A stretch of 64,000 nucleotides of DNA from Leuctra nigra (taxonomy: Eukaryota > Arthropoda > Insecta > Plecoptera > Leuctridae): the NCBI GenBank assembly GCA_934045905.1, contig OW203768.1, positions 19,606,770-19,670,769 of the forward strand, in the 5' to 3' direction. Below, piece by piece: positions 11,701 through 20,074 of the stretch. Below the pieces are notes generated by a model. That model was not told the origin of the DNA. It did no database searches and saw only the letters and a program-made list of their open reading frames with translations. Numbering within the stretch: the first letter of the stretch is position 1; each line of letters starts with the position of its first letter. Position numbers and translations under genes: made by a program.

Positions 11701-13703
11701 ACGTCTGGCAGTTCGCTATCGTCGTGTTCGTCTGTCTGACCGGATGCCTGCCGTGGCAGAAGGCGAGCGCCGACGATCCCCGCTACACTCGCTACTTGCA
11801 CTGGTCGTCGTCGAGCGGCGTCCTGATGCCCGTGCGACGCCCGAAGCTGTTCAAGTTGGTGACGAGCCGCGCGCAGAGGTTGTTCAGGAAGTTCCTGGAG
11901 CCGAAGCCGAGCAAGAGGCCCGCGGGACTCAACGAGCTGAACAGATACATGGATGACAGGTGGCTCAATAAGACGTACACGTCGGCGGAGAAGAGGGGGG
12001 AAGGTAAGCAATTACTCCGGTTTGAACGTATTTATTACTAAATTAATTATAGAACAGGTGTTGCTAAATTTCATGTGATTTCATGCAAAGTACACCTATT
12101 TGCTTAATTGCTGAAGCCTTTTTCAAAACTTACCCAAAAGCAAACATAGGATGTTAAAATTTGGAATATTATGAAATTCCATCATAATGATTACTTGTTA
12201 TTAACAGAACGTTGTGTATTTTAGTTTGAACTTATTATATTTTAAATACAAGAGAAACATTGCTACAACACTCCTTCTATTCAATACAGTTTTATTTTAA
12301 AAATATTACGCTAGATTGTCAGAGTTTCATATTATTTTGAAAAGCCCTGAATTAATGCTAAACTTAGAAAGCACAACTTCTTTAGTGGTTAATATTTATC
12401 TCGGTGCATCTTCTTCTAGCGTTGAGGAAGTGATTTCGCCACAAGATTTATTTTAGGCATGATAAAAAATTGAAACTTTCATAAATAAGTAATTCCCATT
12501 TCGTTATAAATAGGTTACAGAATCAGGGATGCAGCTAGCAGCGATCCGATCTGGTTCATGGAAATGATGAGTTTTCTGCAAGGCTTTTGCACCTTTTTAT
12601 CGTACACTTCATAGACGATAGTGAACGTTGTTATATAGACTGCCGTAAACAAATTTACGATACTATTTGCTCGGACAGCACACATGTCGGATTCAAGCCA
12701 AATGAAATGCCTACTATTCAGTCACTTCCTAGCAAGTATTCCAAGAAATTACTGGGTTTGTTGTAAGAACAGTCATTTACCTCGTATTAGCCAATCAGAT
12801 GTCTATACGTTCAATCGGCCCATGGAATAACGACTGAACCGAGGCATTTGATTGGTCAACTCACGTGGGGAGTCATTCTGATGCTTTTCAGAATGACTCA
12901 GAGCTCAGAAACAACTCTATCATTTAGGTAACTAGGGATCGACTTGGAGCCCGATACTAGAGTCAAGAACAGGCAAAGATGAACCCACTTTAGCATTGCC
13001 AGGTATAGGGCAGCTCATGGTAGAGCGGGTTCGTCTTTGTCTGTCACCGACCATGTCTGCATATCCAACGAAACCGAAGAGAAGCTTTCTAAAATTGTCT
13101 CTTTTGTATGGTTTTATAGACATTATGTTGACAGAAGCCTAAAATCTCAACCCGGACTTCCAAGTGGAAAAAATTCAATAAACTGTTTAAATGAATATAC
13201 TCCAGGAATTGGAGCCCATCTTTGTAGATCCTATTCACTGTCTCAAGTGGGGCAGAACAAGAATTTAACCTACTCCTACTTAGATTCGAGGTTGTAAATA
13301 GATGGATGAAGTATTTGAAGTTGGCACCGACGTGGTCAATATGATGGGGTTCTATTGACATGATGTTTGTCTTTGCACAGGTGGCAGCAATGAAGAGGAG
13401 CTGTGCCCGTCCATGTACAGTTTCCACAGCAGCGCCGAGGAGAAAGACAAACTCCTGTTCACGCTCACGCAATACGGCATCGAGACGACCGTCGACAGGT
13501 CGGCGAAGAAGGACCGCATCCGGGACTGGATCCAGAGCAGCGTGATCGAGGAAGAGGAGGAGGCGGAGGGTGACGAGGAGGCCGAGGAGAAGCAGGAGAG
13601 GGTGGCGATGGAGCGGCGGCGTGGAGGCGGAGAGCGGGGGGAGAAGGGATCCATGACGCCGACGGCGACGACAGGCTCGGGGAGTCCGTCGACGAGCCAC
13701 TAG
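1107..13703 (+). CDS. SBK1/meng-po-like serine/threonine kinase (3' part, three exons)
   Basis: Predicted exons are 1107-1321, 11684-12003 and 13381-13703 (stop TAG). The junctions keep frame (AA|A and G|GT) and the sites are consensus: tgtag|, |gtaaga, cctccacag|, |gtaagc, tttgcacag|. The 285 encoded residues begin inside the kinase domain, so the N-lobe exons lie upstream of the window. Visible motifs are the catalytic loop HRDVKLDNVL, the metal-binding CDFGE, an activation-segment PPE, then a DVW...LTG...PW block and ADDPRY. This order is typical of SH3-binding-domain kinase SBK1 and its insect relative meng-po. The last exon encodes a Ser/Tyr-containing segment, a run of Glu and a Ser/Thr-rich end. 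Family kinases phosphorylate Ser/Thr; the substrate here is unknown. The unusual feature is that the first two exons are each preceded by a tandem array of their own acceptor. Kinase identity is secure; the subfamily is likely. Confidence 0.85.
1433..1837. mobile_element. Palindromic (hairpin) MITE
   Basis: Two arms of about 150 bp are near-perfect inverted copies around a short AT spacer near 1600-1680. They begin CCATAAAAAACACTTCGTGT on the left and end with its complement on the right. The arms contain CTTGGCGCATCG next to the spacer. A sibling lies at 29800-30110. Small frames on both strands are the same arm read twice. No clear target duplication is seen here. Confidence 0.8.
2716..2871. 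mobile_element. Short MITE, PIF/Harbinger-like
   Basis: 156-bp element with inverted ends GGCCCGGTTGCAC...GTGCAACCGGGCC, followed inward by a second matching block (TGTCCCGATAA / TTATCGGGACA). The flanks are TAA at 2713-2715 and 2872-2874, a 3-bp duplication of the kind PIF/Harbinger elements make. It contains an internal hairpin, AAAGTTCACTTTAG / CTAAAGTGAACTTT. There is no coding capacity. It lies in the kinase intron. Confidence 0.8.
3138..3178. repeat. CAGTT microsatellite
   Basis: Roughly eight tandem CAGTT units, one interrupted by CAGTA. Confidence 0.8.
3179..3662. other. Kinase intron, nothing recognised
   Basis: AT-rich intronic DNA with no supported gene or complete element. Confidence 0.5.
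3663..3745 (+). mobile_element. SINE fragment (tRNA-like head)
   Basis: Contains GGTTCGATTCCCGCGGCCGT, an RNA polymerase III B-box in a tRNA-like context, followed by TTCTTCCTGGCTGAG. The same order is present in the full SINE at 53447-53734 read on its minus strand. The tail is missing. Confidence 0.65.
3746..5504. other. Kinase intron with a second tRNA-like SINE
   Basis: Mostly anonymous. At about 4485-4590 the minus strand has an A-box-like TAGCTTAGAATTGGTAAAG and a B-box GGTTCGAGATAC, the head of a different tRNA-derived SINE. A locally GC-rich patch at 4930-5020 is open on both strands but shows no recognisable protein. Confidence 0.45.
5505..5835 (+). mobile_element. SINE copy, diverged, with ATC-repeat
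   Basis: A degenerate tRNA-like head (TAACGTTTTGGCC... GAGCTCGATTACCGC) is followed by TTTCCCTCAG and a tail with a (TCA)n stretch at 5712-5763 and CCGTCC / TTCGTCC motifs. These match the body of the SINE at 53447-53734. Confidence 0.6.
5836..7371. other. Kinase intron, nothing recognised
   Basis: Non-coding. A short direct repeat, CATGAGGGAGGAACATGAAACAGA-like, occurs twice near 6380-6440. No supported gene. Confidence 0.45.
7381..9329. mobile_element. Foldback-type element with 9-bp target duplication
   Basis: A 1,949-bp palindromic element beginning AGGTCCGTGAAGTTAGCACC and ending with the exact complement. It is flanked by TATACTATT at 7372-7380 and again at 9330-9338. Each arm is itself a series of units of about 140 bp, built from GCACCGCCCATTG, TTTAGTGCACAATTAGTGCG and CGAGTTATTCGTGAATAACCG. 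The arms meet near 8360. Long inverted arms made of internal tandem repeats plus a 9-bp duplication match Foldback elements, which are related to MULE transposons. It encodes no transposase, so it must be mobilised in trans if at all. The small frames seen on both strands are repeats of one unit. Confidence 0.9.
9339..10815. other. Kinase intron, nothing recognised
   Basis: Anonymous intronic DNA between the foldback element and the acceptor array. No supported gene. Confidence 0.5.
10816..11683 (+). repeat. 71-bp minisatellite carrying copies of a kinase splice acceptor
   Basis: Roughly eleven units, most exactly 71 bp. Each contains TTCTCAACCTCC, TTGTCGTCCTCCACAG and then the first ~25 coding bases of the exon that starts at 11684, followed by TGACAGAAGACCTGTTAC. 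In each copy the exon frame reads GAC GTG TGA, a stop, where the true exon reads GAC GTC TGG. Two units (near 11060-11095 and 11610-11645) lack the acceptor part. Confidence 0.9.
10837..10898 (+). pseudogene. Longer partial copy of the second kinase exon
   Basis: After an acceptor-like CACAG the sequence follows the real exon through GTCTGACTGGATGCCTGCC and TGGCAGAA but lacks about 14 bases of the GGCAGTTCGCTATC stretch, breaking the frame. It heads the 71-bp array and looks like the founding exon duplication. Confidence 0.7.
12004..13380. other. Kinase intron with one hairpin MITE
   Basis: AT-rich intron. A small stem, GTCATTCTGA / TCAGAATGAC, lies at about 12873-12898, and a copy of a ~95-bp hairpin repeat at 12960-13052. 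Confidence 0.6.
12960..13052. repeat. Hairpin repeat, family copy 1
   Basis: Inverted ends ACAGGCAAAGATGAACCC and GGGTTCGTCTTTGTCTGT surround GCATTGCCAGGTATAGGGC. Copies 2 and 3 are at 43630-43735 and 58041-58142. Confidence 0.7.
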
Positions 13704-15837
13704 GAGGACGGGGGGAGGGTAATGGAGCTGGAGAGGCTACGTGAGGGGATTATGAGGTCAGTTCGGGAAGTTATTGATGACGAGAGAGGGTGATGATGGA
13801 GGTGGCATGACACCGGGTTCGTGGAGACCGTCAACCAGCCACTAGGAAGGCGATGAGAGGGTAGTGATGGAGAAGTTTGGATTACAGAGCGGGGGAGGAT
13901 GGATTGGTTTGGGGAGAACATTGGCAAGCCGTGGAGGCGCTGTTTGAGAAAGCTATAAGAGTTCTGGCATTGGTAACGTGTTACAGGAAGAATGAACTCA
14001 AGAATGGCTCTTCAATTGTTTTCAAGTCTGAATGCAAATTAGATTTTGATGAGAATTTCACTTCTGGTGAAATCGAATAGAATAAGTAAGATTAAATGTG
14101 ATTGGTGCAAATGTGAATTTAGTGTTATTGTTGAAAAACGTAAGATATGATCTGAATGAATGAACGTATTGTTATTTTCTAGTGATCATTCTGCTCAACG
14201 CCAAACGCAAACTATAAACTTCTTGATGTCGTGGACGTTTTCGGAACCATCTTGTAATGACATGGCAGTGGTGACGGTTTGTTCCGGGAACAAACCGTCA
14301 CCACTGCCATGTTATAAACTTCTTATTTGTCAGCTATGTGAGAGGCAGCGATCATAAGAAAGATCATCGTATACCTTTTAAAATAGTGCATAAATAATGA
14401 CACCAGTAGTCAATTGGTTCATAACACCTTTGTTTTGTTCATACGTATCTGATAATTTAATTTGAAAGTCCGCGAGTTCTTCAAAAGTCCTCATGATTCT
14501 CATTTTATAAAGTAACGAATTGTAATAATTGAAATTGTATTGGATCTGACAATCACTCTATGTTAAGGAACTCGGTGCGCTAGTTATTTCCGCCCATGTC
14601 ACAATTTAAACATAGGTATTTAGAGAAATAACTAGATATCTAAATCTATTTGTGATCTTAAGAGGCCAGAGAAAGGTATCGGGAAGAGGACGCTGCTATC
14701 CAAAGTATGTGTTATTTTGTTCTGTCTTTACAATAATACACTTTTAACAATGTAAGCATTAGTTCAGTATACAACTTCACTAAATTAAAAAGCCTAGAGT
14801 ACATTACAACATCTACGGTACGTCCTGAACACATTGTAAGATGATGATTCGGAATGTAGGACTTAAATGCAGGAATTTATTTAGTTGGTGCACTGGCATT
14901 AATACTCGATTAAAAAAAATATAGGCCTATAAATGTGAAGACAAAACTAAAAAAACGATTTGCAGAACCGAGTGCGTCCTAGTATAACTTCCTTATAGGC
15001 CAGGCATTATAGAATTCTGTATTATAAGACAGGCCAACACAAGATATTATTTTGAGACTCTATCAAGTTTCCCTAAAATCTTTAAAAAAAAAAGTGTCCT
15101 TCGAACTCTTCCATGCATATTCACCATCACTCGTCGCGCTTTATCCTAAAACATCAACAACAGAGCTACGTATCCCGAAACATAGTGAGATTGTCAACGA
15201 GCATGTCAGTTGCGTCAAACTTATTCTTGTAGCACTTAGGTAATCACATTGCAATGTCTGTTTTGTAATCTATAAGTACTTCTTTGTATTCAGGGGGTGG
15301 GAGGGGGTTGTGTTCGTATCGTCTATATCTATTCCCTCATTCCAATATTTCCACATTATACAAATCAATTTCCTGCAATCAATATCATCGTCACGATACT
15401 ACTCTCTATATATATTCATTATTATATATCTCTAAAGTTTGGATGATTCGTTATCAAATAATTTGTTAATATGTATTTATTGATTGATTTGTTTTAAATT
15501 CACAAATAAAGTTTCATACAAAAATATGCACGATCAATTACAAATTATTTATTGTACATTTTCCCTGCCCTCGTTTACATTTTGTTTATACATATTATTG
15601 AAGTACGTATCAAGTAGTATATAAGTTGGACATCACGTCAAAATCAACATAGCTCCAAGCATAACTTACAATATAACTTACTGCCATAGTACACAAATAT
15701 TATAAAGTTATATTTCATAATTACAATGATCATCATAAATTAAAGTATAGTTATAACCCGTCTATTTTGTATTTTATTTACATTTCAATCATCTCAAAAT
15801 CTACAAAGTCTTCCAGAGCTCTTAAAAACTATCTAGA
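13704..15837. other. Intergenic region downstream of the kinase
   Basis: No supported gene. The first 200 bases hold a diverged second copy of the end of the kinase coding sequence (GGTTCGTGGAGACCGTCAA, then CAGCCACTAGGA near 13820-13845). A perfect palindrome lies at 14261-14311. The rest is AT-rich. Confidence 0.5.
14261..14311. repeat. Perfect 51-bp palindrome
   Basis: CATGGCAGTGGTGACGGTTT... and its exact complement form two 25-base arms around a single central base. The direct repeat TATAAACTTCTT flanks it on both sides. Confidence 0.95.
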
Positions 15838-16087
15838 GACACCCGTCTACATCACTTCCTTGACGACTACCTCACTACACTAGTATCTACAGCTTCCTTG
15901 TTGACGTCCTCCTCTCACCCGTCTACATCACCTTCTTGACGACGTCCTCATCTCACCCATCTACATTACTTCCTTGACGACGTCCTCGTCTCACCCATCT
16001 ACATTACTTCCATGACGACGTCCTTGTATCACGCGTCTACATCGCCTCCTTGACGACGTCCTCGCCTCACCCGTCTACATCGTATCA
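15838..16087. repeat. Minisatellite at the stop codon of the Ser-rich gene
   Basis: About five units of 40-60 bp with the plus-strand core CACCCGTCTACATC..TTGACGACGTCCTC. On the minus strand the core contains GACGGGTGA, which at 16085 is the end of the coding sequence. The array therefore multiplies the stop codon and first 3'-UTR bases. Confidence 0.8.
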
Positions 16088-19000
16088 CCCGTCCCCCGTG
16101 GACCAGTCCGACCTGACCGAGCCACAGACCACCTCCTCGAAAGGCATGACGCCGTCCCTCCTCCTCCCTATGACTGTCTTGAGAATGTCGCAGAGGTCCC
16201 GCTGCACGTCGTCAGGAGGCTGACGGAGTTGTCGAGGAGTCTTCAGCAAGGCGCGCTGTCGCTGGAGGACCTCGGGGGAGAACTGGAGGCGCGGGCAGCA
16301 CGAACAGGAGTCGTGGAGGTGAGACTTCGAGACCGGCGCAGGGCAGTCAGGAACTGTACGGTCGGCCATGTCTGAAACAATTCAACATGAAAGCTTTCGA
16401 TTAATGTCATTCTAGCATCGAAACAGTACCTACTTATAATGGTAAGCGAGAAACGTATTTGAGATTGCTCTAGTAGATTCTTAGGTAGGTTTTCATTCTT
16501 CCTCGAGATCCCTTCTTGGAACGAAAGCAGTCATTCGATCACTTTTTATTTGTATCGCACTAATAAAATCTTTGGCAATGTAACGATTGAAGCTCACGAA
16601 AGTCAATACATTATGATAATAAATATAGTAATTCAATATTAAATGACATTTGGAGGATGTGCTAAAAAAAGGTACTATTGTTGGGTATGCTCAAGCAGTA
16701 ACGCTCTGGACTGCACATCGGAGGCCCGGGTTCAAATCCAGCGTTCGTCCTTCCTCACTGATTTATTTTTCGAGCTGTCCCTCTGTCTAGAAGTAAATAC
16801 TGGAAGATTCCCTATACTAATAGCCACGACCGCCTGATTCCCACCGTTCATTTTTACGATTCTTCCGTTAGAATTAGTCCAGTTGCAGTACATAAGACGT
16901 TTAAACACCACAAAATACTATTACTTTCTTTCACTTTTAGCGAATTATGATAGTAGTCATACCTGCTAGACGATTGGCCTGCAGTTTTGTCGGCATCGGC
17001 GGCGGACTGGGCACCGACTTCACTTCCTTCCCCTCCTCAAAGTACTTGACCTTCTGATAAACATTCTGTGAGTTGAACACCGGGTGTCGACCCACGTTCT
17101 CCAGGAACTGCTTCATCGCGTGTTCGTCTTGATACAGACACTTCTCCTGCTTGACGGGTTCGACCTCCGACAGCACCCTGTCCAAGATGCTCGCCAGCCG
17201 ATGCGCGTACTCCGCCGCCTCCAGCACCTCGCTGACGGACAGCCGCACGTCGCCCACGTCGGGGGAGTAGTATCCAGACTCCAGACGCTCCAGCAGGAAG
17301 TGGCGGCGGTGGGGCGTCGCGACGTCTTGCAAAGTCACGTCGTCGTCGTCGTCGTCGTCCGGGAGGCTGGAGCAGGAGTAGTCGGTGAGCGTGACGAAGC
17401 TGCGCGACGAGCGGGACGAGCGAGGGGCGGCTCTTGCGAGGACGCTGATGGAACCGGAATGTTCCGACGAAACGGTCTCGGAAGAGCCGACTGCTTCCGA
17501 AGAAGCGGTTTCTGACGATCTAACTGGTTCCGATGAACTGCTTTCTGACGCACCAACCGCTTCCGACGAGAACTCCCCAACTGTTGTTTCCGATTCAGTC
17601 GTCACCTCCGTGGATTCTGAAAACGTCTCGCTCTCTGACGTCGTGATGCTACAGTTCCTCGAGAGGACGATACTGATTGACTCCGTATTGGTCATGAAAC
17701 TTCTATTGGACTCTCCGTTCATATCACCCTCCACCATTACGTCGACGTCGTCTGCTTGTTCCAGTGACGAGAGATCGAGAGGAGGCACAGGCATTGTCGT
17801 CGTCTTGTCAACGTAAGCGGCGACCTTCTGTGCCAGAGACGAGAAATCAAAAGGCGCCACGGCGTTGTAAGTCGTCGTTGTAGGCGTCGTTGTAGGCGTC
17901 GTCGGCTTTTTGTCAACTCCAACAGTATCTTCCAAAGACAAGAGATCAAGCGGGGGTACGACGTGCTTGGGCGTCGAGCACGGCGTCGTTGTTGGCGTCG
18001 TCGGCGTCCTCTTGACGGCGTTCTTGACGGGGCGATGGCTGGAGATGGGCGCCGGGGCTCCGTAGAGGGTGAAGTTGAGTGGTGGAGTGATGGAGGCGCG
18101 AGGGGAGCTGCCGGCGGAGCGTCTGGAGCGGGAGGAGCTGAGAGGGGAGGGGGAGTTGATCGTCTTCGCGGACATCGTCGGAGTCGTCACTCGCGAACGA
18201 TCTGGAACTTCAGAGTTACATTGAGAAAAGTACAGACAACACTTGCTAGGTGTTCTAACTTACGCACATTCATACATTCTCGCTCATTCTATATAGACAG
18301 TATACCTATCTACCTTATACTAAATCTATATTTCATCGCCTCAGATTGTCAAGTCCAACAATTATTATTACGACGTCAAGAAAGTAATTGAGGAGCCAAA
18401 ACCACAAACAAACAATGGAGCTTCTACCGAAGAACCGACACCAAGTAATTGCGGAGGTGTTACTACGTTTTGAACACAGCAGCACACATAAACAACCCGA
18501 TTTTACTATTCTGTTATCTTTAAAAATAATTCATGCAAAAGTAGAAGATATCTATTATTCTGAAAGATAATTTACCGCTCATTCAGAGAATTCAAAGTTT
18601 CTCATTACCACTCCCAGAAACACTTTTTCATTCAAACTGATTATGCTGACAATAATATTATGGTTTTCCCTCGAAACCAATTAATTGCGAGCAGCGCTTG
18701 TCATACGTAAAAATCAAATTAGCAATTTACTGAAGTACTAAAAAATTAGTTTTTCCTTTGGATACCTGGATTTTCTGTTTTCCTAAAATCAGCCCCAACC
18801 CCAAGAAAACCGAACCATGATTTATAAGACCATTTGTTTAACACTGAAAAACAACACTTTCACCACACTATATCGACGTTTTTACAATAAAACTGATTCA
18901 ACAAACTCGTCATGGCAACAGCCACTGACTCATCAAAAACTAAAAATTTCAAAAATAAAAATGATTTTAAAAATTAACTCAAATGTCACCGAACGAATCA

Positions 19001-19331
19001 GTAATATTCATTTCAAACTCACTCGCTGATAGTTACTTGTCTTACCTCTCATTTGCGTATCTATTTCCTCCGTCTGTCACCACGATCTCTCACATCATCC
19101 CCTGATCACAACTTGTTTATCACGTCCACCCCAGTTGCTAGGCTCTCGCACACTGCCCAACTGATCCGTGACAAGTGGAGTGGGCCCCTCGAGCCACACA
19201 ATTACCTCCCCCGCATGCACATTTCAACTGTACATCGAATCAATGGCATCATGTGGGCTGACATGGATATCGCTGACAATCTGACACTGTGGCTTACTAG
19301 GGAGTGATTTAGATTGTCGAGACGACAGCAT
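16085..19331 (-). CDS. Unrecognised Ser/Thr/Pro-rich protein, possible cilia gene
   Basis: Predicted exons are 19331-19298, 18201-16963 and 16371-16085 (stop TGA), giving 519 residues; the splice phases close exactly. The large exon is well supported by a long open frame, the tail exon by frame and acceptor (TTGTTTCAG). The first exon is inferred from ATG, a donor (A|gtaagc) and phase. If it is wrong, translation could start at the ATG at 18175. The N-terminal half is low complexity: PTTPTTTP blocks, three repeats of the form PPLDLSSLE, then Ser/Glu-rich SSE repeats and an acidic DDDDDDD stretch. The C-terminal ~200 residues look folded, with a helix-rich part (EAAEYAHRLASILDRVLSEV), a Pro linker, a Cys cluster (CSCCPRL), and a helical end. 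I do not recognise the family. A perfect X-box lies 106 bp upstream of the predicted ATG and the next gene downstream is axonemal dynein DNAI1, so a ciliary role is inferred, not shown. Confidence 0.65.
16690..16870 (+). mobile_element. SINE copy in an intron of the Ser-rich gene
   Basis: tRNA-like head AGTAACGCTCTGGACTGC with B-box GGTTCAAATCC, then TTCCTCACTGA and a tail ending CCGCCTGATTCCCACCGTTC. Same family as 53447-53734. It lies in the opposite orientation to the host gene, between its exons 2 and 3. Confidence 0.7.
18202..19297. other. Predicted first intron of the Ser-rich gene
   Basis: AT-rich, no other gene. Contains an X-box-like site with one mismatch (CTCGTCATGGCAAC, 18906-18919). 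Confidence 0.5.
18906..18919 (+). promoter_or_regulatory. X-box-like site, one mismatch
   Basis: CTCGTCATGGCAAC matches the RFX consensus RYYNYYATRRNRAC at 13 of 14 positions. It lies inside the predicted first intron. The 18-base string starting at 18913 recurs inverted at 28404-28421. Confidence 0.4.
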
Positions 19332-19437
19332 GGAGGTCGTCTTACTGCCTTGTTCGGTTGTAAAGAGTTTAGTAGGTTTATTGGGAAGGATTTCTAAATA
19401 ACAGAATTTTAGCCGAGTTTTTAAATTATAATTGGTT

Positions 19438-19451
19438 GTTGTTATGGTAAC
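19438..19451 (-). promoter_or_regulatory. X-box upstream of the Ser-rich gene
   Basis: GTTACCATAACAAC on the minus strand (GTTGTTATGGTAAC on plus) fits RYYNYYATRRNRAC perfectly in both orientations. It is 106 bp upstream of the predicted ATG, the usual distance for RFX sites that drive ciliary genes. Confidence 0.6.
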
Positions 19452-19880
19452 GGAGGTTTATCTTGTCGATGGCTAGATTAGTAAAAAACATTTCTTTCCG
19501 GAAGAGAAACCATAAAACTGGGACATTGTCATAACCGTTTAAAGTTACTTGAAGACCTGAATTCTATGATCGAAACCATTAATAAATTTAGGTAGACTTT
19601 TGAATAAATTAAACCAAACTAATAAACTAAACTATTGAATATTGACTTCTCAATAAACTTTTGTGTGATCGTCTTCTCTTGTTGTTGTTCAATACTGCAA
19701 TTCTATTCCTTCATTACCCCTCATCAACCCCATAATCCTTCACACCTAGTGCAGGTATTAGTATTAATAAATCATTATGAAAATAAAAAAAATAGTTAAA
19801 ACATATTTCATCAATTTAAAGTTAAACAAGGGCCAGTCTTTCAAAACTCTCCTAACTTTTAAACGGTTGATGAACCCTGT

Positions 19881-19894
19881 ATTGTCATGGCAAC
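19881..19894 (+). promoter_or_regulatory. Second X-box match
   Basis: ATTGTCATGGCAAC matches the X-box consensus at all 14 positions on the plus strand. It lies between the Ser-rich gene and the 3' end of DNAI1, about 550 bp from the predicted ATG, so it could act on the former. Confidence 0.45.
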
Positions 19895-19993
19895 AACCAA
19901 TGCTATTTCTAGAATAACTGTGTTAATTTAATTATGTACTGGATCTAAAAATGATATAAAGGTAATTAATTTGAAATTAAAGGAAGAAGGTGC

Positions 19994-19999
19994 TTTATT
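19994..19999 (-). terminator. Polyadenylation signal of DNAI1
   Basis: AATAAA on the minus strand, 76 bases past the DNAI1 stop codon. Confidence 0.65.
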
Positions 20000-20074
20000 C
20001 CTGATGAGATTATATACAGACACAATATTATAAGTTATATAATTACACACTAAACAAATGGACGTCGTCGACGC

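Noticed and set aside
13089..13700. 203-residue minus-strand frame
   Set aside because: Antisense to the last kinase exon, which has consensus splice signals and in-phase conserved sequence on the plus strand.
17084..17816. Plus-strand frames of up to 143 residues
   Set aside because: Antisense shadows of the Ser-rich gene's main exon.
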